DNA of 64,000 nucleotides from Molossus alvarezi (GCA_037176705.1 CM073898.1:22180488-22244487); one strand, 5' to 3'; shown: positions 23,109 to 35,217, counted from the stretch's first letter. Program-made: numbers and translations. The notes: a model not told the origin generated them from the letters alone.

Positions 23109-23203
23109 TATGTTTTTGTGGTATGTGCCCCTAGCGGGAACCAAACCCGGGACTCTCTGGTTCGCAGGCCGACAGTCAACCGCTGAACCAAACTGACCAG
23201 GGC
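23109..23203 (-). mobile_element. Head-only short bat SINE
   Basis: Antisense. The tRNA-related head, ending in GACCAGGGC, is followed on the minus strand by GGGGCACATACCACAAAAAC and then the A-rich end. The body and tail of the full-length SINE are absent. It is flanked by TTCTGGTACACTTTATT at 23092 and 23204. The same 3' boundary recurs at 23498-23594 and 49803-49913. Confidence 0.85.
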
Positions 23204-23220
23204 TTCTGGTACACTTTATT

Positions 23221-23468
23221 TTTTTTTTTAATCCTCACCCGAGGACATTTTTCCATTTTGTGTTCAGGTAGAGTGGGAGGGAGAGAGAGGAACAGAGAGA
23301 GAGAGAAACATCGATGTGAAAGGGACACATCGAGTGGCTGCCACCCGCACGACCAACCAGGGCCGGGGACAAACTGCAACCAAGGCACGTGCCCTTAGCG
23401 GGAACCGAACCCGGGTCTCTCCAGACCGCAGGCCGACGCTCTAACCGCTGAGCCAAACCGGCCAGGGC
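23221..23468 (-). mobile_element. Full-length bat SINE, subtype A
   Basis: Antisense. In sense order it has GCCCTGGCCGGTTTGGCTCAG (A-box), GGTTCGGTTCCC (B-box), the CAGTTTGTCCCCGGCCCTGG body, ACATCGATGT, a CT-rich tract, TCCTCGGGTGAGGA and a poly(A) tail. It is inserted into the duplicated target left by the neighbouring short SINE, so TTCTGGTACACTTTA now occurs at 23092, 23204 and 23469. It is nearly identical to 35885-36123, so the subtype is young. Confidence 0.93.
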
Positions 23469-23497
23469 TTCTGGTACACTTTAAAAGGCCGGTTTTC

Positions 23498-23594
23498 ACC
23501 CTGGCTGGTTTGGCTCAGCGGTTGGAGTGTTGGGCTGCAGACCAGAGAGCCTGGGTTTGGTTCCCACTAGGGGCATGTCCAAAAAAAAAATTAT
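23498..23594 (+). mobile_element. Head-only short bat SINE (sense)
   Basis: CCCTGGCTGGTTTGGCTCAG starts the head, and it ends GGGGCATGTCC followed at once by ten A. It is flanked by AAAAGGCCGGTTTTC (23483-23497) and AAAAGGCCTGTTTTC (23595-23609), a 15-bp target duplication with one mismatch. It lacks the SINE body. Confidence 0.88.
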
Positions 23595-23604
23595 AAAAGG
23601 CCTG

Positions 23605-23890
23605 TTTTCTTTTTAAATTTTATTTGAAAGTAATTTCAGACTTACAAAAGAGGTGCATGAATAAGACTAGCACGAAGAACACCTGTATGCCTTGTATCCA
23701 GGTTTATCTGTTGTTAACATTTTACCATCTGCTTTATAATGTGCTATTTCTCTTTTTCCATATATGTAATGCTTATATTGTATTTAAATATATATATATA
23801 TATAAATTTGATCTTTTCTTTACTTTCTGTCATAACAAAATATTTCAAGCTTGTGTTTATCTGATCTTAGCCTGCCCCAGCTTGAAAACA
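23605..23890 (-). mobile_element. Old LINE-1 (L1M) 3' region, antisense
   Basis: Antisense L1M pattern: TTTAAATTTTATTTGAAAGTA, CAGACTTACAAAAGAGGTGC, GTTAACATTTTACCATCTGC. The TA microsatellite at about 23790-23803 lies inside it. No open frame survives. Confidence 0.6.
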
Positions 23891-24892
23891 GCCTCTCTGA
23901 GAAGACCTGGTTCCTTTTAATGGAAAATGATACTAGAGACCAAGATATGAGTAGAAGGTGTGCTCATTTCTACTGGGGTATCATTGCTTTTTACACCTTG
24001 CAGCAGACAGGCTAGGAAATGGGTGCATGGATATAAATACACACACATACATACAAATAAAAACACATATGTACATATATACATATCCATTCTACCCATA
24101 ACCTCATCCTGGCTTTACTCTTAGCCAGAAGATATTAAATAAATACTCATGATTAGAGTATAAAATATATTCATGAAAGTATGAAATATTAATAAAATAA
24201 TTATCATTAATTGCGTTGTCAACATTTTTCCAGTTATCTTTGTTTGGATGGATCTGACCCTTAAATAGATGATCACATTACTCTTTTATTTCTATAAGAT
24301 CCTCATTTTTGCCCTCTTATTTCTCTTTTCCTTTTACTGTTTCATTCCCAAAGGCAACACCGAATTCTGTTCTAGAAGCAATGTGTCTTTGAGGCTGCCA
24401 CCTCTTGTCCTATATACTTTCAAATTCCTTTCCTGTGGTCACTTCTATGCACTACCAAATTCTGACATATGTTCAGCATTTTATAACTCATTGTCGAGCA
24501 TTTTCTCTCTGAGTATGATTTTGTCTGTGCTGCATCTCAGCCCTTTGCTCTCCTGTGTTCTTCCTCGAGGGGAATCGTTAGTCCTCTGCCCTCTGCTCTT
24601 GGCACCCAGAGGCGTGCAGCCCAGAGCTGGCAGAGAGAAGCCACTGGAATGTGTCTGTTTGTTGCTTCTGTACTTACAGGTGGTTGTAAAGCTGCATTGT
24701 CCTGCCTCCCGATACTGCTTCAGGTATTGGCTCTGTGTGATTTATTTGCTCTCCCTGTTGATTTTATGGAGTGCTGATCAATAAAAATAGTTTCCTATCT
24801 TTTACAAAATCTTTAAAATATCACAGGCATAGAATAAAATGTCTTTATAGAAATACTGTTTAGGATTAAGTATTTAGAAGTTAGAGAAAAAT
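23891..24892. other. No supported gene; longest open frame of the window
   Basis: Holds the window's longest frame, plus strand 24269-24784 (171 codons). It is rich in Leu, Phe, Ser and Cys, the composition expected from pyrimidine-rich noncoding DNA. The start context is weak (T at -3). No domain, splice signals or poly(A) signal of note are visible. I treat it as a chance frame. Confidence 0.5.
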
Positions 24893-25620
24893 GTGAGCCA
24901 GATGCAAAAGGCTTCCATTAATTTTGGCAGAGTGACCAGGAGGTCAGACAGTGTAATGGACCAGGGGGGAGGGGCGGGGGGCTGGTGCCAGATGGCTGAG
25001 GGGCAGAGGAGTGAGGACGACACGGCAGAGCAGAGGCGAATGAACCGGAATAGCACAGAGGACCAAGGAGGTTTTCTGATTAGCTCCCAAACCAGAGATT
25101 TTGGACAATCAGCAACATTGGGCATAATAGAGCTTCTGGGGCAATGGCAACCTCAAACATGACCCAGAGGGAGGAAACAGTCTGTGAGTAGCTGGGGAAT
25201 AGGCAAGTAGGGGCACACGCAGAGGGGAGAGGCTGAGCAGGGAGGCTCGGGACTAAAGAACAAAGTGGAGGTTGGCTAAGGATGGCTAGGGGAGTGGCAT
25301 CGCAGGATGAACTGTTCTTGCATTTGAAACAGAAATGGCATGAAAAAGAGCTGCAGTGTAGGCAGAGGCGAGTCTCCAGTTTGAGTCAGAAGTTTAGAGA
25401 ATAGTCCAGGCAAAGCGCCGTGGGAGAAACAGGTGTCTCATCGGTGGGCGAGGCACACATCACAGCAGTCCTTGGTGGAGTCTCTGGGGGAGGAAAATCT
25501 GTTTCTTTGACCCTTTTAGGTTCTCAGCTGGGTTGCTGTAACAAAAGATAGCGCTGTGTCAGTGTTGGGGAAGTTCAGAGAACTGCATCATTGAACTCCA
25601 CTTTTGAGGGAGGTGTAGTA
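24893..25620. other. G/A-rich patch, unassigned
   Basis: Purine-rich on the plus strand (GGAGGGGCGGGGGGCTGG, GGAGGCTCGGGACTAAAG). An 89-codon plus-strand frame at 24893-25162 encodes a polar, glutamine-rich product with no motif I know. It may be an LTR or 5' UTR remnant of a retroelement. No family recognised. Confidence 0.35.
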
Positions 25621-26083
25621 CAGTGGGAGAGACGAGGAGTGTGCACTTAACATGCTGCACCTTTAGAATAAACCAATGCAAACACTGGCCTAAGACATAA
25701 GTAAGACACACACTTACTGGTCTAAGTAGTAGGCCAATACAGTGTGCATAGGAAGGAGAATTTATCCAGGGTTGGAGTAATCAGGAGAGAATTCAGAAGG
25801 CTATTAGGACTGAAATGTGGTTGGGCAGTAAGTACAAAGGCACAACCTGTCTGAGGTTACTCATGTCTCCTGAAAAAGAAATGAGACACTCCCTAGAAGG
25901 AATGAAGAAACCCACAAGGGAAAACAGCATCCTTGCTCCTGATGAAAGAGTCAGAGCATTAAGTTTTAATGAAAATATCTATCTTCTGAAGAACGTCTCT
26001 TTGCTAAAGAAACCTACATGCAACTGCTTATTGCCCTGAGTTGGGAGAACAGGTCTACTCAATGCTACAATTCTTTTAGCAGA

Positions 26084-26305
26084 ATAATAGCTAATATTTT
26101 GTGGATGATCACTATCCTCCAATCATGGTTGTAAGTATCTCCATAGCCCTCCAATACTCCTGTGAGGTTAGTACTATTATTATCTATATTTAGAGACAAG
26201 GAAACTGAGTCACAGGTAGGGTAATACTTACTCAAGGTCACATTGCTAGGGAGAAGTGGAGCTGGAATTGGACCACTATGCTCACTGCCACTTGATTGGT
26301 GGCTC
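26084..26305 (-). mobile_element. MIR SINE (antisense)
   Basis: Antisense of the ancient mammalian MIR: AATAGCTAATATTTTGTGG, TGTGAGGTTAGTACTATTAT, GACAAGGAAACTGAGTCACA and CTCAAGGTCACATTGCTAGG. This near-complete order includes the MIR core. Confidence 0.88.
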
Positions 26306-26958
26306 CGATATAAGAGAGTGCACATTTAATCATATTTATAAAAGTGAGATTCTAGCCATGCAAACCAACTTCTGATTGCATCAGGGAAATCCCTTCAGGA
26401 CCAATGGTAATTAGTAAAATGAATCTTTAGATGTCTTCGCTAAGCAATGTGGTGGAAAGGGTGCAGGGTATATGTGGCACATTTGAATATTTGCTGTTGA
26501 ATTTAGACAACTGTCAGTCCATGGGGAGCTCTTATTTAAACTAATTAAAAATAAATGAGTAATTAACATTTCATGAGCTAATTAATCAAACATTTTGCTA
26601 AACGGAAGATAAATCATGTCTGTAACGCAACCCTCAATCTGGGCTACAAATCCTATAATTCAATAAAAAAATAAGCTCTTTGACCTTTGTTTGATTAAAA
26701 AACAACTTTGTGTTTTTCCTCTGGAAATATCTAGATTTCTATTATTCAGTACTTGCCTTAATAATGCATTTTGACTTGAACTATAATTTTTTTCAGTGAA
26801 TGAATTATGTTGATCTTTTCAAGATAACTTAAAATATCATCCATATTATAATTAGATTCTTATTTTGAAAGGATGAGAATAGGAAAGTGGGTAGAATCTA
26901 GAATACGAAATTTCAAAGTCTTTAAACCTCATTCTTTTAGGGTTGTTTGGCTGCAAAT

Positions 26959-27011
<53 letters not shown>

Positions 27012-28333
27012 CTCATTTACTGAGAGCTTTCTACATTTTAGTCTTTATTCTGAATTCTTTAGATGCAATATCCAAAATGGCATTCCTAGTAATATTAGCT
27101 GTAGTATTATTATCATCCCTAATGTAAATGGACTCACTCATGAATTCAACATGTATTATCTGTGGTGTGTCAAACATTGTGTTCTGCAGGAGCCATCCCT
27201 CTGAAATCTAGTCACCAAGAAAGACACACCCCTACCTCCTAGTCTCTGCGGGGGTACAAACCTCACTTCTACAGTGCCAGTTAGCTAACGCACACGGCCT
27301 AATAGCTTTAAACAACCTCCTTCTTCTCCAAATGTCCTCCAGTATTTTTCTATTAGCTCACCCTAGTGGTTAAAGACTCTCTTGCTTGTTGTTTTAATAG
27401 GAGTTGATTTTAATCTTTCTCCCTACTATAATTGTCTTTAATAAAGTCTTCCTTGCCTGTTTCACCAGTGGGGTTAAATTTTTCTATCACAGATTCATTC
27501 CCATGGAATACAAAGTGAATGGCTGGTGGCCCCCTGTAGTGTCATAATGTGTGACCCTGGCGACATCCTAGAAAGGGGGGAAAGGAACATTAACATGGTT
27601 TCACAACTACGTAGCTATAATTATTATAAGCGCTATGTAAAAAAATGACAAAGTGCTGTGAGTTAATAGTTATCTTTTAATAGTTAACTACAGCTGAAGC
27701 CTCTAGGAATAATTTTTGGGGAAAAAATTGCATTTAGATTCTATTTGCGGTCTAGTTTGAAGTTAATTAGAACGGTGAGGTGAAGACAAGGTATATGACT
27801 TCCAGATGAAAAGACCAAAGTACCCCTATTAAATAGCTTTAACCACATGAGAGTGACAGATATTGGGGAAAAAAGAGTAGAGATTATAAGATGAGAAATC
27901 ACAGAGTCTTCCTCTCTTAACAAGGGAAACAGGTGCCAAAGGGGAACGGGGTGCAAGCTGAACTTCACGGCTACATGAGGCAGCAACCGTGAATGAATGT
28001 GGTGAGAAACCTAGAGATTCCTGGTTAATTTGTCACAGTAACAGCCAACTCATTGACAAACAGGAAACCAATTCCTAGATCAGTGTGCGGGAAAAGGAGC
28101 AGGAAGGCAGACAATGAGTAGGCTGGCCGAGAGGGACTTGGAATGGAGTTGTGAGTTAAAGGACAAGAGAAATTTGCAGACACGTATCTCCTTGGAGGGT
28201 TGTGGATACATATTTGCATATGTGTATACAGAGATGGAGAAAATTATTTCTAAGCTTTGCCATGAATTGTCACTGAAATAATCCTCTGGTGTTCTTATAA
28301 ATTCAATAAATACAAGTACTTTTTAAGTTACTT
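26306..28333. other. No gene seen
   Basis: AT-rich, apart from a (TA)n(CA)n microsatellite at 26958-27010. The remaining frames are below 90 codons and featureless. Confidence 0.5.
26958..27010 (+). repeat. (TA)n(CA)n compound microsatellite
   Basis: About 10 TA units followed by about 16 CA units. Confidence 0.97.
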
Positions 28334-28559
28334 TTTATATAGATATGTTTTTATTGATTTTTTTTTTTTTTTAGACAGAAAGGAAGGGAGAGAGAGAGAG
28401 AAACATTGATGTAAGAGAGAAACATCACTTGGCTGCCTCCTGCATGCCCCCTACTGGGCATCCAGCCTGAAACCTGGGAATATGTCCTGACTGGGAATCA
28501 AACCAAGACCTCTCAGTCTATGGGACAATGCTCAATCCACTGTGCCACACTGGCCGGGC
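28334..28559 (-). mobile_element. Bat SINE, subtype B (Ves type)
   Basis: Antisense. The A-rich end (poly-T here) is followed by AGACAGAAAGGAAGGGAGAG, AACATTGATG and CTGCCTCCTGCATGCCCCCT, and it ends CACACTGGCCGGGC. It is flanked by TAAGTTACTT at 28324-28333 and 28560-28569. It is diverged from the young subtype. Confidence 0.9.
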
Positions 28560-28569
28560 TAAGTTACTT

Positions 28570-30017
28570 ATGTTTGTTGGCTGATGCTTACTTCAGTGGC
28601 ACGCTGCACAGGGACAGAACTGCAGACCCCCTGAGTATTTTAAGGGCTGCATCTGGAACCGAAGAATGGCTAGTGCTGAGTCATTACCACATAGTGAGGG
28701 AGGAGGAGAATGGCGTGAAGTGAGGTTGGTAGAGTACGAAGTGCTGGGTAAGAAACAAGCCTGAAGCAGCAGCAGTAGAATTAAAATCCAGGCTTGAGTC
28801 ATACCAAAGCCCGTGCTCTCATTACAGAACTTTAATAAATGAGAGGAAACCATTCCACTCACCTAAGGCTGAGGGCTTCTCTCAATTATGCACCAGGATA
28901 ACCCAAGAATGGTAATAGTAGGCCATAGAATTTAGCATGAAGGAAAATACTAGTGGGCATTTGGTAAATGCCTTTTAAATAAATGTAAGAACAAAGTGCA
29001 AGTGTTGTTGGATCACCGCGGCTGTGCACCAGAAAGGAAGGGCCCTGTGTTTTCTCCGCTGTGTTTCCGATGACTTACGTGGTGCCTGGTAAACATTTAT
29101 TTATTTGTATGAAATGCTAATAACTCTACTCTTCCCCCAAAGTAACGTCCCCCCCACCAAATGCAATTAATCTTACGAAGATGTGAAAGAGAAGGGACCA
29201 CGGGCGAACCTGACAAGCTCAGGAAAGGCCTGCGTGGTGGCCTTGCAGACTCAACTGCTGAGCGGACGGCCTGGAATGGAAACGTTTACCCTGAACGCTA
29301 TTTACGGCAGGTGGTCATGTCTTAGCTGGCATCTTCCCTGACAAAGGTCAGTCTTTAGCTTGACTGTGCCTGTCTGTTGTCTTTTTGTATCTGTGATCAT
29401 ATGTCTTTGGAATGTCAGAGTAATTTTCCTTTTTCCAGACCCCTCCAACACAGGCACCACGCTGTGCAGACCACAAATCTCATTGTTATTGAGTGAAACG
29501 TTGCCTTTTAACTACCCTGTACTCACCTATGTAAAAGATGTGTCTATCGTTTTACTTTTCACCCAATCCCAGAGGTTTCCCTGTATTGCTTCCTCCCACC
29601 TCCCTAATCTATCACCAATGGATTTCGTGTAACTCACTTGTATCCTCTAATGACTGTAATGTATAAAATAAGGTGCAAAACTGTCATTCTCTGGAGCATC
29701 ATCTCAATCCTTTGGGATTTTGCTTCCTTCCAATTGTCATCAATTTGGCTCAAACTCATAAAAATTCTTCACAGGTTTGGTTGTTTCTTACGTTGACAAA
29801 CAAAATGAAAATATACATTAATTTAAAAAATAAAGAATTCTCCAATATGGCAACTTGTAACCAAAATCAGAAATTGTCCATAGAGTAAAGCATTATAAAG
29901 AGAAGCATAATTTGGCTCCAAAATATGTGTTTTTGGCATAAGGATTATTTTAGGCTGATTATTTTTAAGAAAGAGCTAGAGGGGAGAAGCTCTGAAAACC
30001 CAGAAGTTGCCTTTTGA
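28570..30017. other. No gene seen; CpG-richer patch at 28.99-29.31 kb
   Basis: Mostly unique DNA. 28990-29315 carries about 15 CpG (CACCGCGGCTG, GAGCGGACGG, TTACGGCAGG), noticeably above the surroundings, but has no repeat signature and no coding frame. Confidence 0.45.
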
Positions 30018-30160
30018 ATTTATTTTTTATTAATTAATTAATTTTTGTTACGGATGTTTCTCCTTTTTCTCCCCAGACACCCTCTTGCCTATCCTGCCCT
30101 CCCCCCAAAGCATTGTTGTCTAAGTCCATTGTTACCCATACATGCATATAAGTTGCCTTT
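30018..30160 (-). mobile_element. LINE-1 3' UTR fragment (antisense)
   Basis: GTTACGGATGTTTCTCC, a C-rich tract (CCTGCCCTCCCCCC), then GTTGTCTAAGTCCATTGTTA. This is the same antisense 3' UTR pattern as at 15.8 kb, but a shorter fragment. Confidence 0.55.
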
Positions 30161-30972
30161 TTTAAAGAGACATTTGTATTTATGAGGGAAATTTCCACTT
30201 GTAAGGGTGTATGCATTTCTATTATTAGGAAAAAGACGTGGACTAAATCTCGAAAAACTCTTATCAATGGAAAAGAAAGCAACTTAAATGTGCATAACGA
30301 CCATACCCTTGTTGACTGTGCATTGCCTGATAAACTTCCATAACTGGCTTCCTCCCCACCCCAACACTCTCTTTGGGTTTTTAGCAGAGGATGGTATTTG
30401 AGGTGGTGGTTTGGGTCATTTCAGGGAATTAGTTAGTTTTCTGCAGTATGTCATATGTATTCAGAAAGTATACATGTTATTAACCTTCTGTTGGTTTTCG
30501 CCTATTCTTTCGTCTTTCAGTACAGCCAAGAACCTAGAAAGTTAGAGGGACAATTATTTTGCCTTTCCTACAATTACTTCTTCCACTTGTATATTTCAAA
30601 CCCTTCATAAGTGCCCTACTGAATTCTTAACAAGGTATATATTTTACCTTTGCCAAGCCTGAGCACACATCTTAATAATAATCAAACATCATGGAGAATG
30701 TTGAGCAGAGTTTTGAAGCTTTGTGAAGTAGGGTTTACTTTGTAATAGTTGAGATGCTTGTACCAGTCTGGGAAAAACTCCAAAGACATGTCGTATATTT
30801 ACTAAAACATGCAAAAAATGTGCCACAAGTGTACAGGAGTTTGCTATCAAGGTGATAAATTGTTCTGATAAAACAGTGACCAAGTAAGTACTGGGGAGAC
30901 ATTTTTTTCTTTTGACTGGTCTAATCATCAAATTGACATGAGACAGATTAATAGGAGAAAATAAAATTTAAT
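30161..30972. other. No gene seen
   Basis: AT-rich with no recognised element. Confidence 0.5.
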
Positions 30973-31185
30973 ATTTTTTCTTTATTGATTTTAAACAGAG
31001 AGGGAAGGAGAGGGAGAGAGAGATAGAAACATCAATGAGAGAGAACATTGATTGGCCGCCTCCTGCACGCCCCCCCCACCTGGGGATTGGGCCCACAACT
31101 TGGGCATGTGCCCTGACCGGGAATTGAACCCGTGACCTCTTCATGCATGAGTCTACACTCAACCACTGAGCCACACCAGCCGAGC
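30973..31185 (-). mobile_element. Bat SINE, subtype B (Ves type)
   Basis: Antisense. It starts at the TTTATTGATTTTAAACAGAG tail side and passes through CCTCCTGCACGCCC, GGGCATGTGCCCTGACCGGG and ACCACTGAGCCACACCAGCC. It is flanked by TAAAATTTAAT at 30962-30972 and 31186-31196. Confidence 0.93.
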
Positions 31186-32169
31186 TAAAATTTAATTTTG
31201 TACGTATGGGAACCCCACATACAGGTGAGGGTCTAAGGCAGAAAGGTAAAATGAGGTATATATGTCCTTTTGCACCAAAGAATGGACTAAGGGCCTGGGG
31301 CATCAGAGAGGAGAAAGACAGTTCACAGGACAATAAGAAGAGCAGATGTTCAGTAATTAGATGTTTGCCCTGTCATACAGATAAATCATAAAAACTTATT
31401 TCTGGAAATAACTCTTATTTTGGATAAGGTCCCTAATTAAATCTTTAGGAAAGAGGTACAAGTTTCTCTTGAGCTGGAAGTTAATCTCCAAACAAACGAA
31501 CAACAACAACAAAAAAACTTGTGAAGTTTCTCACCTCTATTGGAAAGGTGAGAGAACTTGAAAGTGATTTGTTATTCTTTAATTAAGGTGTAGACACTGT
31601 GCTAGATACTGTGGGTACAAAATAAATAGGTCACCCAAAGCCCTCAAGTCCCTGGGACAAGTTGCTCTTCCTACATTATCCAACTCAGGATGTTTCTCCA
31701 GAACTCGCCTCTGACTTCCTTTCCAAACACACTTTCTTTTTGGGTTTCTTCTATTTCTGTCTCTGTCCTTCCTTGCTCATTTCTACTAGGTCAGGAGTCA
31801 GGAAAGCCTTCATATTTAAGAGGGACTTTTGACTGAGTTGTAATGAGTGGATATTACTAGACAAACATGGGAGGAAGGGCACAGAAGATTTAGGTAGAAA
31901 AGGTGTCAAACAGTCTGATTAATTTGGGGAATTTTAACCAATTCACTATGACTAAAGTGGAAGATTCAAGGAGTGATATAAGGATGCAAGTGTGGAGGAA
32001 AATCAGGGGTTAAATATTATTTTATGATATGAAGTATTTTGGACTTTGTAAGAAATTAAATCTGGAGAATCATTCTTGATCTTAAATCAGTGAGTTTGGT
32101 CTTGCCTATATATTTCAGGAAGGAAAAGAAAACCAAAATTAAATTCAAGCATGTCTCTGTCATCTTATA

Positions 32170-32480
32170 TCACTTTTGATCATAGAACCCTATGTCCCCT
32201 TCTACTGTTCTGATCTAATACCAGACAGCTTCTGCTTGAACACATGCCATGATAGGGAACTCACTATTTTCCTAAACAACCCAATTCATTGTTAGCCAAC
32301 TCTCTCGTCGGGGTATTCTTCATTTGATTGAGGTAGAATCATATTCTCTGAAACTTTTCCTAACTCTTTCTAGTTTTGCTCTCTCAAGTAAAACAGAATA
32401 AACATCCTCCTTCCACGTGACAATTTCTCTTAAAATATCTATTTCCTTCGAAGCATGCTATGGAAGAAATTCCTGCATTG
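32170..32480. mobile_element. Ancient mammalian repeat, L2-like, family uncertain
   Basis: Contains a pattern common in mammalian genomes: CTTGAACACATGCCATGATAGGGAACTCACT, shown here only by position (32236-32266), then CTGAAACTTTTCCTAACTCT and ACGTGACAATTTCTCTTAAA. I recall this as an old interspersed repeat but cannot name the family with confidence. Confidence 0.35.
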
Positions 32481-32594
32481 GTCTAGAGATTGGTCCGGGT
32501 AACCTCCACAATTCCATTATTCTACAAAGTAAGTGTCATTATAGAAACCTGCAAATACAATAGTGAAAATAACAACTGGTCTTTCTTGATTGAT

Positions 32595-32760
32595 GGGCAG
32601 GTGCCTAATGCTTAGTGTTAATCTTTACACTAATCTCGTATAGTTGGTATTATTATTCAATTCATGGGGATTGGGAAACCAATGTGAATATAATGCTCAT
32701 ATATGTATAGCTAATAAATGATGGTGCTAAAATTTAGGTGTAGTTCTGTACTCCTGTTTC
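32595..32760 (-). mobile_element. MIR-like fragment (antisense)
   Basis: GTGCCTAATGCTTAGTGTTA, ACTAATCTCGTATAGTTGGT, then TAGCTAATAAATGATGGTGC. The order fits a diverged antisense MIR. Confidence 0.5.
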
Positions 32761-33558
32761 TATAAGAAAAAGGAGAATATCTTAAAAAGAACGAAATACA
32801 TAAAACATACAAATCAGTCACTTACAATAGTACTGCATTATGGATTCAACCTTCTGTAGGTTAATTAACCTTACTATATTCATTTTAAAGACATTTTAGG
32901 AGCACATTAGGCACACTGGATTGAGAAATATTGTGGGTTCCTGGACCATTTTGACCTGAAACCCAAACCCACGGATTCCACACATGGCAGTTAGGTACCG
33001 ATTTCTTCATGGGTAGTATTAAACTCCTACATGGCTTTAACTTTCTCCGGGGAAATTTTCAACTTTGTTAGAATAATTAGTTGAATATTATCAGACAAAT
33101 CTTGAACATTTCTTCTATATTTTTAACCCTAAATTTCAAAAGCACAATGAATAACCAAAATAGAAACTATGAATTAGAAAAGAATAAAGCAAAATAGCAT
33201 TGTGGGAGGTCTTACACATTCCAGGGTTTGTTCTTTAATAAAATGTAGCAGCTACAATTTTTTAACTTTAATTTTATTTGCCAACAGTCACTTACCTTAG
33301 AGAACTTATATAATTATGACAATTACTGACTTGCTTATTTTGTTACCAGAATGCTAATTAATTTTAAACTCTGCTAGTGCCTATACTACTAGTCCTCTTT
33401 GGTGCCCTAGGAGCTTTGTTTTATTAGCTATTCCAAATATTTATATAAAAGGGATGAGATTTTTTAGGTCAATTAAAATATATGGAAGTTTTGAGAATGT
33501 TTTCCTCTGAGTCATAATACATTTAAATCCAAATTGTTTTAATAAGTATTTTAATTTT

Positions 33559-33810
33559 TTTTTCACACCTGAGGATACTTTTCCATTGGTTTTTAGATAG
33601 AATGGAAGGGAAGGAGGGAGAGAGAGACAGAGAAAAACCTCGATGTGAGATGTGAGAGAGACACGTTGATTGGTTGCCTCCCACACAACCCAATCAGGAT
33701 GGGAGATTGAACCTGCAACCAAGATACATGCCCTTGACCAGGAAGCAAACTGGTAACTCTTCAGACCACAGGCCGACGCTCTAACTGCTGAGCCAAACTG
33801 GCCAAAGCTA
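33559..33810 (-). mobile_element. Bat SINE, subtype A (older copy)
   Basis: Antisense. The tail hairpin is eroded (CACACCTGAGGATAC), and the rest shows the A layout mixed with B-like bases (TTGGTTGCCTCCCACAC). It is flanked by AAGTATTTTAATTTT at 33544-33558 and 33812-33826, a perfect 15-bp duplication despite internal changes. Confidence 0.92.
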
Positions 33811-33914
33811 GAAGTATTTTAATTTTGAATATCAGTGTATTAGTGTGATATCAAAGGGTCTTGGAAAGATGTTCTTAGTAAAATGGTGACAGAATTCTAT
33901 TCTTAACAAATGTC

Positions 33915-34060
33915 TAAAAGCCTGGGTTATAAAATCAGTTAGCTTGAGCCACTAACTAGTTGTGTGATCTCAGATCATATCCTCCTCACTCCTCAGTATC
34001 CTCATTATAAAATAATGCTGACAATATGCTCCTTATAGATATAATGAATTGATGATAGGG
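33915..34060 (+). mobile_element. MIR fragment (sense)
   Basis: AGCCACTAACTAGTTGTGTGATCTC, TCCTCAGTATCCTCATTATAAAATAATG and ATAATGAATTGATGA follow MIR order in the sense direction (positions 33945-34056). Confidence 0.6.
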
Positions 34061-35201
34061 ACATATGCGTAAGATGTAGAGTGGTTAATATCATCTGTAA
34101 TTGTGATGTGATCATATTAACTAAACTGGGATGCTTTTGAAAATAAAGGGGATTCTAAAATAATTTAAAGTATAGCATTTTTGAAATATTAATTTATAGA
34201 CAAAATTTGTTATGTAAGTAAACCTATTCAAAACACTTTTCAAAATTAAAATTGCTTTTAAAATATGTCTTCAAACAGTAAAGTAACATTTAAAATTTAT
34301 ATAAATAATAAGTTATTCTTGATTCATATACTTTAATTAGTTCCATAGCTTTATGTGTCTAATAATGTATCACATATATTCCTGAAAAAGCATTTTTGCA
34401 ATATAATGTTATTTTTTATAACATTGCTTGTCTTCTGCAAAGTTATGCTTTATAGCTAATACATTTGATTGTTCTTAATTTTAATTTTTTGCTTTTTTAT
34501 TATTTTTAGTTGAGAATGCATTAATTAGAAATACCAAAATTCTCAGTAACTTAAGACGAAATTCTGCTAAATGAAGGAAAATCTCAATTCCAATTTTTAT
34601 ATTGAAATGTATAAACTATTCAGAATAAATATTTCCAGTTTAGCTTCTTTTGCTTCTTTTCACTGTTTTATTGTACTTTATAATGTTTCAACAAAACAAA
34701 ACTTGTCAAATAAATTATCTATATATTTCTTTTGAATTTCGATGCTGCTAAATCATAGGTGAAGTAATTTTATTCAATTTCACCACAGAAGATAAGTATA
34801 TTTCATTTAAAATAGGTGTTCCAAGGTCTTCCCATATGTTAAAATATGCAGTGGAAAATTATAGAATTTCAGTGTTATATTTTATACATTATTTGAGCTA
34901 GTTCCTCCCTGATTTTATAAGAATAGATTTCAATGTTGCTCTGTTTATGAGCTTTTTAAAATTCAATAATCCCAATTGCCAAAAGATTCAAACCCTGAAT
35001 ATTTTTAGTGCTCTAGTCATGAGGACTTTTATTAAAAGTTTCAAAGTAACTTTCAATTATAATACAGAAACATATTTACAAATTCTATAACATTGTAAGA
35101 TAGTTGTGTTCTTTATAGACTAGTTCTTTAAAGGCTCAAAGGTTCTTTCCATTCTAAGAGTCTATGGATGATAGGAAGCAGGGAGAGAAAATGCTTATTT
35201 G
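34061..35201. other. Very AT-rich stretch, no gene seen
   Basis: The most AT-rich kilobase of the window. No frames over 60 codons and no recognised repeat. Confidence 0.55.
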
Positions 35202-35217
35202 TCTGCTGCAGATTTTT

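Larger units (their letters stand above)
31186..33558. other. No gene seen; ancient repeat scraps
   Basis: An L2-like piece lies at 31570-31640 (GTAGACACTGTGCTAGATAC). Apart from this and the two entries below, nothing is recognisable. Confidence 0.45.
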
